From assembly GCA_965226215.1 (NCBI GenBank), contig CBDDCH010000002.1, forward strand, positions 3,658,001-3,722,000: a DNA stretch of 64,000 bases, in the 5' to 3' direction. Source of the DNA: G963668345 sp965226215. GTDB taxonomy: Bacteria > Acidobacteriota > Terriglobia > Bryobacterales > UBA6623. This document shows, one piece after another, positions 53,185 to 61,758 of the stretch; position 1 is the first letter of the stretch; each line of letters opens with the position of its first letter. A model generated the notes under the pieces. The model did no database searches, was not told the DNA's origin, and saw only the letters and a program-made list of their open reading frames with translations. Made by a program: the position numbers and the translations under genes.

Positions 53185-53580
53185 ATGAAGAACGATAGCA
53201 AAAGGATGGAGAGTTTGTCGAAGCAGCGGATGATCGAGCGGGGAATGAACGTCGTGGCGGGGGTGGATCTGGGCGACAAGCAAAACTTCGTCTGCCTGAT
53301 CGATCTCGACGGAAGGGTAGTCGAGCGCAAGAAGCTGCGCACCTCGCCGGCGGCCTTCGAGCGCTACTTCGGCGAGTGGGCCGGGATGCGGGTGGTGTTG
53401 GAAGCCGGTTGCCACTCGAACTGGGTGTACCGTTTGCTCCAGCGGCTGGAGCACGAGCCGCTGATGGCCGACACGCACCGACTGGCGCTGATCACGCAAT
53501 CGCTGTCACAGACGGCCCTGTCTGTCCGCGGCAAACCGATGGTCTGCCTAAGCCGCCCTGACGCACCCTTCAGCGATTGA
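53185..53580 (+). pseudogene. IS110-family transposase, N-terminal remnant
   Basis: The first 105 or so residues are a standard IS110 DEDD domain: VVAGVDLGDKQNFVCLIDLD with the first catalytic Asp, VVLEAGCHSNWVYRLLQRLE with the Glu, and HRLALITQSLS. At about 53513 the reading turns into unrelated sequence and stops at 53580, so the rest of the catalytic domain and the Tnp20 half are missing. The remnant runs up to the 3' end of the kinase-like gene on the other strand. It cannot move by itself. Confidence 0.8.
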
Positions 53581-54829
53581 CCAATGTCAAGAAGATGTAG
53601 AACAGGACGGCGATAACGGCAAAGGTGACTCCACCGACAAGAAAGAGGTTTGGTTGGCCTTCGGGGTCAGTTTGTGCTTCGCTGTCTGGAAATCGGACTA
53701 TCCGTTCGGGAAGCGGCTGAACTGCTCCCGACGTGTCGCTCAACTCGGCAATGGAGGGTTCCTCGTGCGCGGCGGTCGAACTCAGCAGCTCCGCGGAGGC
53801 CGGCGATGCAAGCTCCTCCGCCACCGCCGTCGCAGTCACTGCTGGTGCGGCGACGCTTGGAGCGGTCGCGGGATCAGTCGGACCGCCGTCGAAGCCTGGA
53901 GTCGTTGGCCACGCTGCTTCATCGCCGGCAGGCGACTCGATGACGGCGTCGGCCGGTGCAGCCGCCGGTTGTGCGTCCAACGCCGGGGAGGGTTGAGCTT
54001 CCGTGACTTCACCCCCTCCGGCTTGAAGCGCACTGCGAAACTGAACCGCTGTCTGGAATCGCTCGGCCGGCTCTTTGGCAAGCGCGCGCGTAACGACTTG
54101 CGACAGCTGTTCAGAAAGCGCCGGATTGACCGTGCTCGGAGCGGGCGGTTCCTCCTGGACGTGGGCCTGCATGACTTCGAATTGGCCCTTGCCCTCAAAC
54201 AGCTTGCGTCCGGTGAGCAACTCGTAGAGGATGGACCCCATGGCGTAGATATCAGTCCTCTCATCGAGGGTCGGCAGTCCCTGGACTTGCTCGGGTGCTG
54301 TGTAGTGTAGCGATCCGATCATTGTGCCCGCTTGAGTCAGGCTAGGATCCACGTACATCTTTGCCAGCCCGAAGTCCATCAGCTTCAGCGAGCCTTGCTC
54401 GGTTACGATCATGTTCTCGGGGGACAAGTTTCTGTGCACAACGCCGTTGGCGTGGACGTATACCAGCGCGGATAGCGCCTGCGCCGTGTAGTAGACCGCC
54501 TTGCCGGTGTCGATTGTGTCCGCTTTGAGAAGTGCTTCGAGAGTTGAACCTTCGACCAGCTCCGTGGTCATCACGAGCTGGTCTTCCAGCTCCATCGCGC
54601 TGTAAAAGGAAACGATATTGGGGTGCGAGAGCCGCGCTCTAATTTTCGCTTCACGCAGGAACCGGTCGACTCGTTCTTGATCATCCCTCAAGTCTTTTGG
54701 CAGGATCTTGAGGACTTCAAAACGCTGCGCCAGGACGTTGCGAACCTTAAAAGTTACGCCTGACGCCTCAGTGCCAATTATCTCTACGATTTCGTAGCCA
54801 CCAATTTTTTGTCCGATTTCGAAATGCAT
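53570..54829 (-). CDS. Membrane Ser/Thr kinase homologue with HRN in place of HRD (probable pseudokinase)
   Basis: A 419-residue protein with an N-terminal Hanks-type kinase domain (about 8-270), a Pro/Ala/Ser-rich linker and one membrane helix near the C-terminus (FLVGGVTFAVIAVLFYIFLT). Lys41 (VLKIL), a helix-C Glu around 60, Asn139 (SPEN) and DFG at 152-154 are present, but the catalytic loop reads VVHRNLSPENM: residue 134 is Asn (codon AAC), where active kinases have Asp. The glycine loop is also irregular (GTEASG). The order kinase-linker-membrane helix is that of bacterial receptor kinases. It may bind ATP and act as a scaffold, or keep weak activity. Confidence 0.8.
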   Translation of the reverse strand: MHFEIGQKIGGYEIVEIIGTEASGVTFKVRNVLAQRFEVLKILPKDLRDDQERVDRFLREAKIRARLSHPNIVSFYSAMELEDQLVMTTELVEGSTLEALLKADTIDTGKAVYYTAQALSALVYVHANGVVHRNLSPENMIVTEQGSLKLMDFGLAKMYVDPSLTQAGTMIGSLHYTAPEQVQGLPTLDERTDIYAMGSILYELLTGRKLFEGKGQFEVMQAHVQEEPPAPSTVNPALSEQLSQVVTRALAKEPAERFQTAVQFRSALQAGGGEVTEAQPSPALDAQPAAAPADAVIESPAGDEAAWPTTPGFDGGPTDPATAPSVAAPAVTATAVAEELASPASAELLSSTAAHEEPSIAELSDTSGAVQPLPERIVRFPDSEAQTDPEGQPNLFLVGGVTFAVIAVLFYIFLTLVNR

Positions 54830-55097
54830 AGCCCACGCACCCGGAAAATAGATATCTTGGTCAGAAGTTCCAAGATTTCAGGAACTTACACGAACCTCAT
54901 CGGCCGTCTACAGTTTTCCAGCATGATCGTACGACGGCGTTTGCGGCGGGTCAATGAGGCCCCGATAGCAATTCCCCCAGGGGCTAACGCTGATTGGAAG
55001 CAGTCGAAAGACCCTACGCCGGAAAAAACAGGCGGCTTACACCAAGTTTGGCTTCGGAAACGAGCGCATTGTCATGCTAGCGGACGTCCCCTAGCAG
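54830..55097. other. Intergenic, no gene seen
   Basis: About 270 bases upstream of the kinase-like gene and downstream of the LolA-like gene, with no reading frame or repeat that I can support. Confidence 0.4.
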
Positions 55098-55913
55098 CTA
55101 CTTCTGCTCTTCGGGCTGCTTCTGGGTGTCGTCGATGATGCCGCCGAACTCGATATCCGCCTGGCCTTTGAACTGCTTGTAGTCTTTGTACTTAATGATC
55201 ATGCGGATTTTCTGGTCTCCGTGTTCGAAGTGCAACACATCGTCGGCCCGGGTGTAGACCGGGAACCAGTACTTGCCGTCCACCTGATCGCGGTAGGTTT
55301 CGAAGCGGGGAAATTGCTGGTCTTGCTTCTTTTTCTGGATGCCTTCGCCTTTGCCGTAGGTCTTGACGATCTGTAGATCCCGCTGGTCGACCCAGATCTG
55401 CCCAACGAAATAGCGCTTTCCCTTGATCATTTTCTTCGGCTTGACCGAGAACAAGTAGCAGTCGATCTCGTCGATCTTTTGCGGTCCTAAGTAGCGCACG
55501 TGGTAGTTCGGAAGCTCTGTCGTGGTCATGACAAACGGTTGGACGGAACGAATGTCCTCCAGATCTTCCGCCGTCATGAGAATGTTTTTCAGCGTGGAAA
55601 CCGGAGCGTAGGCTACCCGTTCTGTTCTCTCGCCGCCGGGGCCGAAGATGATGTCGGACTCCATATGGTACCTGCCGCGCACCCCACCACCTTCGTCGTA
55701 CTCGAGAATCTTTACCGTCTGGTAGTAGGTGTAGTTCTCCCGTGCCTTGGCAAACTCGGTTTCCTTGGCCACGAATTGCTCGATGATCTGGTCAATCGGA
55801 ATCGGGGGGTCGCCCGTCGTCGCGGCTGCGGCTGCGACGGAAGCCGACGGAGCGGCTAGCGCCAACGAAAGCGCAAAGAGTACCGGGTGGGAAACCTTCG
55901 ACAACGTTTTCAT
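55098..55913 (-). CDS. Secreted LolA/outer-membrane-lipoprotein-sorting-like protein
   Basis: A 271-residue protein with a signal peptide (LFALSLALAAPSASVAAAAA in part). The mature part has the LolA/LppX-like pattern: KARENYTYYQTVKILEYDEG, GRYHMESDIIFGPGGERTER, DEIDCYLFSVKPKKM, GKRYFVGQIWVDQRDLQIVK and GKYWFPVYTRADDVLHFEHG. Such proteins fold as a half-barrel that holds lipids. The exact role is unknown, and it does not have the features of the essential carrier LolA itself. The gene stands alone. Confidence 0.7.
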   Translation of the reverse strand: MKTLSKVSHPVLFALSLALAAPSASVAAAAATTGDPPIPIDQIIEQFVAKETEFAKARENYTYYQTVKILEYDEGGGVRGRYHMESDIIFGPGGERTERVAYAPVSTLKNILMTAEDLEDIRSVQPFVMTTTELPNYHVRYLGPQKIDEIDCYLFSVKPKKMIKGKRYFVGQIWVDQRDLQIVKTYGKGEGIQKKKQDQQFPRFETYRDQVDGKYWFPVYTRADDVLHFEHGDQKIRMIIKYKDYKQFKGQADIEFGGIIDDTQKQPEEQK

Positions 55914-56091
55914 GGTCTTATCCCTTAGGTTCGTTTCAGCCGGGGAGTACCGGCCGCGAGCGAAACAGTCCTCCCCTGCAACTCAGACGCGCGACCGGCG
56001 TGTTAGGTTGCGCTGCCATCACCATACAGAACAGCGGGCAGGGGACGCAACACGAGGCGGCCAACTTGGCGCGACCTTAACCCGCATTTCT

Positions 56092-56270
56092 CACCAGCTG
56101 ACGGTCGAAGCACACGATAGGCCCGCCACTACGTCGTTGCGCTTGCTCACCGTGCTCAACGTAGGGTTCAAGTACGCCCGCATTGTTCAAGAAACTCGGC
56201 GCCGAGCGGCGCGCGCCTTGTACTGACGGGCTTCTCACGCACTTCGCCTCGCCACCTGGTGAGAAAAGCG
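56092..56270. repeat. About 180-bp dispersed repeat, copy 2
   Basis: Inverted relative to copy 1 at 37080-37262; see the shared blocks there. It lies between the LolA-like gene and the methylmalonyl-CoA mutase gene, with the mutase stop almost touching it. Confidence 0.7.
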
Positions 56271-56272
56271 GG

Positions 56273-57808
56273 TTAGCAAACCACCTGCTCTTGGTAGACG
56301 CCGAAGACGCCGCCTAGCGTGTCGGAGATCTCTCCAAGGGTTGCCCCGCTTTCGACCGCCGTGAGAACGCCCGGCATCAAGTTGGCCGACGATCCCGCCG
56401 CATCCTCCAATTTGCGGAGGGCCTCTGTCGCCTTGCCGGAATCGCGCGCCTGCTTGAACCGCGCGAGTTCCTCGATTTGGCGTTTTTCCAACTTCGGGTC
56501 GATCCTCAGCACGGGGGGCTGGGCTTCATCTTCGAGCCGGAAGGCATTCACGCCCACGATGGTTTGCTCGCCCGATTCCACTTTCTTTTGGAATTCGTAG
56601 GCCGCGTTTTGAATCTCTCGTTGGATGAAACCCTGCTCCACTGCGGCGACCATACCTCCCATGGCTTCGACGTTGTCGAGGTAACGGCGGGCTCCGTCTT
56701 CGATCTCGTCGGTGAGTTGCTCAATCACGTAGGAGCCTCCGAGCGGGTCGGCTGTGTTGGCGACGCGGCTTTCGTGCGCCAACACTTGTTGCGTTCGAAG
56801 AGCCAGTTTAGCGCTTTCTTCGGTCGGCAGAGCCAGCGCCTCGTCGTAGCCGTTCGTATGAAGTGACTGCGCTCCGCCCAACACCGCTGCCAGAGCTTCA
56901 TAAGTGGTGCGAACCACGTTGACTCGAGGTTGCTGAGCGGTGAGCGAGGATCCGGCGGTCTGGGCGTGAAAGCGCATCTTCATCGACCGATCGGCCTTTG
57001 CTCCGAATCGTTCTTTCATCAAGAAGGCGTACAGGCGGCGGGCTGCGCGAAACTTGGCGGCCTCTTCCAGGAAGTTGCGATCCGCGCTAAAGAAGAACGA
57101 CAACCGCGGAGCAAACTCATCGATCTCCAAGCCGGCGTCGAGCGCCGCTTCGATGTATGCCGTGGCGTTGCCAAGGGTAAAGGCAACTTCCTGAACGGCT
57201 GTCGCGCCGGCTTCCCGCATGTGGTACCCGCTGATCGAGATGGGGTTCCATTTCGGCGTTTCTCGACTGCTCCACGCGAATAGGTCCGTGACGATCCGCA
57301 TCGACGATTTCGGAGGGTAAATGTAGGTCCCGCGGGCGACGTATTCCTTCAGAATGTCGTTCTGCACGGTTCCCCGCAGCGCTTTTAGGTCGGCCCCTTG
57401 GCGCCGCGCTGCTGCAACGTAGAAGGCCAATAGGATCATGGCCGTGGCGTTGATGGTCATCGACGTCGAGACTTGCCCTAGTGGAATCTCGTCGAAGAGC
57501 CGCTCCATGTCGGCCAGCGAGCGAATCGGAACGCCCGCTTTGCCCACTTCACCGAGTGCCAGTGGGTGGTCGGAGTCGTAGCCCATCTGGGTAGGGAGGT
57601 CGAAGGCCACCGACAGCCCGCTGATGCCTTGAGAGATCAAGTAGCGGTAGCGCTCGTTGGACTTGACGGCGTCGCCGAAACCAGCGTATTGGCGCATCGT
57701 CCAGAGCCGATCGCGGTACATGCCTGGGTGGATTCCCCGGGTGAAGGGAAACTCGCCGGGTTCGCCGAGGGGGTGCTTCGTGGCGGCGGGTTGGTCGTGT
57801 TTTTTCAT
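56273..57808 (-). CDS. Methylmalonyl-CoA mutase, large-subunit catalytic chain
   Basis: Converts methylmalonyl-CoA and succinyl-CoA with adenosylcobalamin. The 511-residue chain has only the catalytic TIM barrel (GLSVAFDLPTQMGYDSDHPL, GVPIRSLADMERLFDEIPLG, SISGYHMREAGATAVQEVAF, RVNVVRTTYEALAAVLGGAQ and SLHTNGYDEALALPTEESAK). The B12-binding domain is absent, so it needs a separate small subunit, as in archaeal-type and many bacterial mutases. No such gene is in the window. It supports propionate or branched-chain amino acid breakdown. Confidence 0.9.
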   Translation of the reverse strand: MKKHDQPAATKHPLGEPGEFPFTRGIHPGMYRDRLWTMRQYAGFGDAVKSNERYRYLISQGISGLSVAFDLPTQMGYDSDHPLALGEVGKAGVPIRSLADMERLFDEIPLGQVSTSMTINATAMILLAFYVAAARRQGADLKALRGTVQNDILKEYVARGTYIYPPKSSMRIVTDLFAWSSRETPKWNPISISGYHMREAGATAVQEVAFTLGNATAYIEAALDAGLEIDEFAPRLSFFFSADRNFLEEAAKFRAARRLYAFLMKERFGAKADRSMKMRFHAQTAGSSLTAQQPRVNVVRTTYEALAAVLGGAQSLHTNGYDEALALPTEESAKLALRTQQVLAHESRVANTADPLGGSYVIEQLTDEIEDGARRYLDNVEAMGGMVAAVEQGFIQREIQNAAYEFQKKVESGEQTIVGVNAFRLEDEAQPPVLRIDPKLEKRQIEELARFKQARDSGKATEALRKLEDAAGSSANLMPGVLTAVESGATLGEISDTLGGVFGVYQEQVVC

Positions 57809-57866
57809 GGCGAACCTTAGGGGTACGGCATGGGGTTCCGGCTGGGCTTACGTTACGCCTGGACTA

Positions 57867-57915
57867 AGCCAACGGCCGCAAGTCTCGGCAAAACGACCGC
57901 CGAGCCATGCGCTAC
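57867..57915 (+). repeat. 49-bp dispersed direct repeat, copy 2
   Basis: Identical to 47172-47220 for 49 bases. It lies just upstream of the mutase start, on the other side of its promoter region. Confidence 0.8.
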
Positions 57916-58004
57916 AGGATCTGATTCCACGTGCCTTCCGGGACGCCGCTTGTGACAGCCCCGGTTTTATTCACGCCTTACGGCCCCCGGTTTTTTCACA
58001 GACC

Positions 58005-58316
58005 CTAACGCTCGCGGCTCGGCTCCCTACCTCTCCGCGAGATGCGCTTGGCACGCAAGAACGACGACATCCCGAATCCCCCGAAGAGCAGTACGAAAAA
58101 GCCGACCACCAGCAAGCGCCCCCAACCTCCCGGTTCGCTCTCCAAATCCTGGTAGCTGCGGATCAATCCCTGACGCCCAAAGATAAAGAACAGCGTCAGG
58201 GCGAAGAAGACGAACCCCATCACCTCATGAAACAGCTCCTGTGCCATCCGCCAAAGCTTCGGCAGGAACTTTCGAACTTCATAGACACCGGCCGCCACCG
58301 CCCGCATGACCTGCAT
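58005..58316 (-). CDS. Small membrane protein of unknown function
   Basis: A 103-residue protein with two hydrophobic helices (VMGFVFFALTLFFIFGRQGL and WGRLLVVGFFVLLFGGFGMS) separated by a short acidic loop, a basic N-terminal amphipathic part and an Arg-rich tail (LRAKRISRRGREPSRER). The composition is that of a real inner-membrane protein. The family is not recognised. Confidence 0.65.
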   Translation of the reverse strand: MQVMRAVAAGVYEVRKFLPKLWRMAQELFHEVMGFVFFALTLFFIFGRQGLIRSYQDLESEPGGWGRLLVVGFFVLLFGGFGMSSFLRAKRISRRGREPSRER

Positions 58317-58416
58317 GGCAGTCTCATGCTAGCAAAGGGGAGAAAGGCCTTCCAACGTTTCGCCGGCGCACAGCCCTCGAAGGCCGATCCGAGGGCAATC
58401 ACATTGGTTTTTGCCC

Positions 58417-58533
58417 AGCAGCCCGTGGCAAAAGTCATGCAGGAGCGAAAAATGGGGACTGCCACCAATTCGCTTCCCATTATGACCCGCTGTACCCGAT
58501 TTTTCGCGACCTTCACTTCTGCCACGGGCTGCT
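58417..58533. repeat. 117-bp hairpin (MITE-like) element beside IS630
   Basis: Perfect 14-bp arms AGCAGCCCGTGGCA (58417-58430) and TGCCACGGGCTGCT (58520-58533), with GCGAAAAATGGGG on the left side mirrored by CCCGATTTTTCGC on the right. Related pieces occur at about 34060-34110 (CTCGTGGCAAAAGT, AAAAATGGGGACTG) and 49925-50015. The IS630 element begins two bases after the right arm. Confidence 0.75.
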
Positions 58534-58534
58534 A

Positions 58535-59687
58535 GTGTAGTGCCACATAAATAGCTGTACAATAACACCCTTTTCGCGGTAGGATGGTTTATGTGGCCAT
58601 CCGCTGACGCTCTAGCCCTCACCGCTCCGCAGCGAAACGCTCTTCGTCGCCTCGTTCGAGGCCGCAATACGACGCAGAAAATGGTCTTGCGAGCGCACAT
58701 TGTTTTGCGCTGTGCGCAGGGGTTGGCGAACCACGCCATGGCCCGCGAACTCGGCGTCAACCGCAAGACCGTCATCCTGTGGCGAAAGCGCTTCGCCCAG
58801 TCCGGCCTCGACGGACTCCGCGATCGGACGCGCCCCGGACGCAAACCGGCGCTCTCCGCTGAATTCGTCCAATGCATCCTCGATACAACGCTTCACGAGA
58901 AGCCCCGGGCGGCCACGCATTGGAGCACCCGCACCATCGCCAAGCACTTGGGCGTCTCCAAGATGGCCATCCAGCGCGTCTGGAAAGCGCACGGACTGCA
59001 GCCCCATCGCCTCGAAACTTTCAAGCTCAGCCGCGACAAGCAGTTCGTCGAGAAACTCCGCGACGTGGTCGGGCTGTACTTGAATCCGCCCGAGCACGCG
59101 CTGGTGCTCAGCGTCGATGAGAAAAGCCAGATCCAGGCCTTAGACCGCAGCCAGCCGGGACTGCCCCTGAAAAAGGGTCGCGCCGGCACCATGACCCACG
59201 ACTTCAAACGACATGGCACAACGACGCTGTTCGCCGCCTTCAATGTGCTCGACGGCCAGGTGATCGGGGAGTGTCTGCCGCGACATCGGCACCAGGAATT
59301 CCTCAAATTCCTACGCAAGATCGATCGCGAAACGCCACCGGCGCTGGAGCTGCATCTGATCGTGGACAACTACTCCACGCATAAGCATGAGCAGGTGAAG
59401 AAGTGGCTCGCGAAGCACCCCCGCTTCCACTTTCACTTCATTCCCACGTCTTCTTCTTGGCTCAATCTCGTCGAGCGCTGGTTCCGCGAGCTGACACAGA
59501 AGCGCATCCGCCGCGGCGTGTTCCGCAGTGTTCCCGAACTCGAGGCCGCCATCCACGAGTACCTGGAAGCGAGCAACCAAGCGGCCAAGCCCTTTGTCTG
59601 GACAGCTCCGGCACAAGATATCCTCGCCAAAGTCGAGCGCGCCGCCAAAACCCACGCCATTGTCCAGAACCGTTAGTGGCACTACAC
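58535..59687 (+). mobile_element. Complete IS630-family element, 1153 bp, flanked by TA
   Basis: Terminal inverted repeats GTGTAGTGCCAC and GTGGCACTACAC lie at the two ends, each preceded or followed by TA (58533-58534 and 59688-59689), as expected for IS630/Tc1-type insertion. A single intact transposase gene lies between them. Confidence 0.93.
58591..59676 (+). CDS. IS630-family transposase
   Basis: A 361-residue transposase with two N-terminal helix-turn-helix segments (HAMARELGVNRKTVILWRKR and TIAKHLGVSKMAIQRVWKAH) and a DDE catalytic core: Asp in LVLSVDEKSQIQALD, Asp in LIVDNYSTH and Glu in WLNLVERWFREL. It starts at ATG 58591. The frame is intact, and together with the readable ends suggests an active element. 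Confidence 0.92.
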   Translation: MWPSADALALTAPQRNALRRLVRGRNTTQKMVLRAHIVLRCAQGLANHAMARELGVNRKTVILWRKRFAQSGLDGLRDRTRPGRKPALSAEFVQCILDTTLHEKPRAATHWSTRTIAKHLGVSKMAIQRVWKAHGLQPHRLETFKLSRDKQFVEKLRDVVGLYLNPPEHALVLSVDEKSQIQALDRSQPGLPLKKGRAGTMTHDFKRHGTTTLFAAFNVLDGQVIGECLPRHRHQEFLKFLRKIDRETPPALELHLIVDNYSTHKHEQVKKWLAKHPRFHFHFIPTSSSWLNLVERWFRELTQKRIRRGVFRSVPELEAAIHEYLEASNQAAKPFVWTAPAQDILAKVERAAKTHAIVQNR

Positions 59688-59732
59688 TAGGTGTCGTTTG
59701 ATGGGCGGACGAGCTGCTGCAGGAGAAGCTTA

Positions 59733-60413
59733 TTACTGGGAACGTTCTTCTTCTAGAGACACTGCACCGTTATCTTCGACCGCGGAAGCCTCGCTCGGTG
59801 CCTCCTGCGGGGCGTCGTCATAGCCGGTGATCTCGCCTTCGCCCAGTAAGCCCTTGCTGATCTCTTCCAGCTCCTTCAAGGATGGAAGTTCCGACAGATC
59901 GCTAAGGCCGAACTGTACCAAGAAATCTTTGGTCGTCCGGTAGAGCATGGGCTTTCCGATGACCTTCTTGCGGCCGGCCGTCGTGATCAGCTTGCGGCTC
60001 AAAAGCGTGTGGATCACGCCGGTGACGTTGACGCCCCGAATGGCCTGAATCTCGGGAATCGTCGCCGGTTGCTTGTAGGCGATAACAGAGAGTGTTTCAA
60101 GCGCCGGCAGCGAGAGCTTCAGCTTCGGCCGGAGCGTCCCGACGAAACTCCGAACCGCTTCGTGGTGCTCGGCTTTGGTGGACATCTTGTATCCATTGGC
60201 CACCATGCGGATTTCCACGCCTCGCTCGGGTCTGTGAGACTCCTCCATCAGCGCCTGCAAGTCAGTTTTGACAACGTCGGCGGGGAGATCGAGTCCGCTA
60301 GCGATTTGCTCCAAGGTCAGCGGTTCCTCCGCGACGTAGACAATCGCTTCGAGAAGGGCGCGGCGTTCGGTTTTGTTGGGCAGAAAGGACGGGAGTGTGG
60401 GTTGTTCGCTCAC
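59733..60413 (-). CDS. scpB: Segregation and condensation protein B
   Basis: Subunit of the SMC-ScpAB condensin that organises the chromosome. The 226-residue protein has two winged-helix domains: the first (about 12-95) with LLEAIVYVAEEPLTLEQIAS, the second with LSLPALETLSVIAYKQPATI then PEIQAIRGVNVTGVIHTLLS. The tail is acidic. Its ATG overlaps the scpA stop by four bases, so scpA and scpB are co-translated, in the standard order. Confidence 0.93.
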   Translation of the reverse strand: MSEQPTLPSFLPNKTERRALLEAIVYVAEEPLTLEQIASGLDLPADVVKTDLQALMEESHRPERGVEIRMVANGYKMSTKAEHHEAVRSFVGTLRPKLKLSLPALETLSVIAYKQPATIPEIQAIRGVNVTGVIHTLLSRKLITTAGRKKVIGKPMLYRTTKDFLVQFGLSDLSELPSLKELEEISKGLLGEGEITGYDDAPQEAPSEASAVEDNGAVSLEEERSQ

Positions 60414-61279
60414 TCGGAGTACTCCGCTTCGACGGCGAGCAACGGTTGTTCGCTGCTGAAGACGACATCGAACATCTTGTGTTTCCGCACGACGATTTCC
60501 CCGAACAGCTCGTCCTGCCGCAGGATGATCGCCTGCATGCGCACCATTTCGAGCACGGCCAACAGGGTGGCCAGCATGGCCCGGCGGCTTGGCTGGCGTT
60601 CGAAAACCTCCCGCAACACGACAGGTTTGTCCTCTCCTCGTAGCAGGTTTTTCAAATACTCGATGCGGCTCTCTACCGAGACATCCCCGCCCGGCACGTC
60701 GAAACGGGGCCGGTTCTTGGCCCTTTCAAGCACGCTTTGAAAGGTGTTGACCAAATCGAAGACAGAGACGGCCAAGCCCGGCTCATCGGCTTCGTCGAGA
60801 AAAGCCTCCAGCGGCGGGTTCGACCAGACGTTCTCTTCGACGAGACGTTTCTGCTGCAGCATCTGGGCGGCCTGGACGAACTTCTCGTGCTCCAGTAACT
60901 GTTGAATCAGCTGTTCTCGCGGATCTTCCTGCTCCGCCTCGGGAAGAGTCGGGTCGTGCGGCAACAGCATCTTCGACTTGATTTGGATCAGGGTCGCCGC
61001 CATGAAGACGAACTCGCCGCCCAAGTCGATGTTCAGCTCTTTGGCCTGGCGGAGATAGTCCAGGTACTGGCTGGTGATCTTCGCAATCGGAATATCGTAG
61101 ATGTTGATCTTCTGCTTGCGGATCAGATCCAGCAGCAGATCAATCGGGCCGGCGTATTGTTCCAGTTTGACGTCGAACGCAGAGCCGGCTTCCGCGCTTC
61201 GAGGCCCTTCCGCCGGTGGCTGTTCGTCGGGACCGGGGATCTCTTCCGTCGACAAGGGGGATGCAGTGGGATCACTCAC
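60410..61279 (-). CDS. scpA: Segregation and condensation protein A
   Basis: Kleisin subunit of the SMC complex. The conserved start of the domain is FDVKLEQYAGPIDLLLDLIR, then EFVFMAATLIQIKSKMLLP, and the C-terminal winged helix ends with VVFSSEQPLLAVEAEYSE. The start is uncertain: GTG 61279 (VSDPTASPLSTEE) is taken here; a TTG at 61336 would add 19 residues. There is no good ribosome site for either. Two short Pro/Glu-rich stretches precede the kleisin domain. Confidence 0.88.
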   Translation of the reverse strand: MSDPTASPLSTEEIPGPDEQPPAEGPRSAEAGSAFDVKLEQYAGPIDLLLDLIRKQKINIYDIPIAKITSQYLDYLRQAKELNIDLGGEFVFMAATLIQIKSKMLLPHDPTLPEAEQEDPREQLIQQLLEHEKFVQAAQMLQQKRLVEENVWSNPPLEAFLDEADEPGLAVSVFDLVNTFQSVLERAKNRPRFDVPGGDVSVESRIEYLKNLLRGEDKPVVLREVFERQPSRRAMLATLLAVLEMVRMQAIILRQDELFGEIVVRKHKMFDVVFSSEQPLLAVEAEYSE

Positions 61280-61336
61280 AGCAGATTCGTTATGCCCACC
61301 CTCAAGAAGGCGGCGGCCTGACCACCTCAGGCCCAA

Positions 61337-61758
61337 GTTTCGTTCTCAGAGAAGCTGGTCCGCGAACTCTGGCTCAGGCTCTCTAAACTTTAGCACGCGG
61401 TTTTGGTCGTGAGGTTGGTTAGCGGCGCCGGCAGCAAGGGGAGGCCCGGCCAGTCTGTCCTGAGACGCGAAGGTAGTCTCCGTGGCCTCGATGTGTGGTA
61501 GCCGGCGGGTTTTCAACCGAGCGGTCCAGGGTGCCGCGGTCGCTCCGGATAGTTGGCCTGTTACTGGCGTTCCAGGCTCAGCTTCTTGTTCTCGCACACC
61601 CTCGCCATGCCCGATTCGGAGCCGCGAACACCAGTGAGCGGCCATGGGGTACGGCCAAGAGCGCGCCTCACCCAAAGGGATAAAAACCGGCGCGTTTTCG
61701 ACGAAACGGTCCAGGGATCGCCAGCCTATAAACAATCGTGAACTTACGCAACCAAGCG
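61337..61758. repeat. Gap with internal and dispersed repeats
   Basis: No gene. Two related segments, GGGTTTTCAACCGAGCGGTC at about 61508 and GCGTTTTCGACGAAACGGTC at about 61693, each end in CAGGG; the second continues as ATCGCCAGCCTATAAACAAT toward 61745 and matches the repeat at 49191-49230 on the other strand. Confidence 0.55.
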
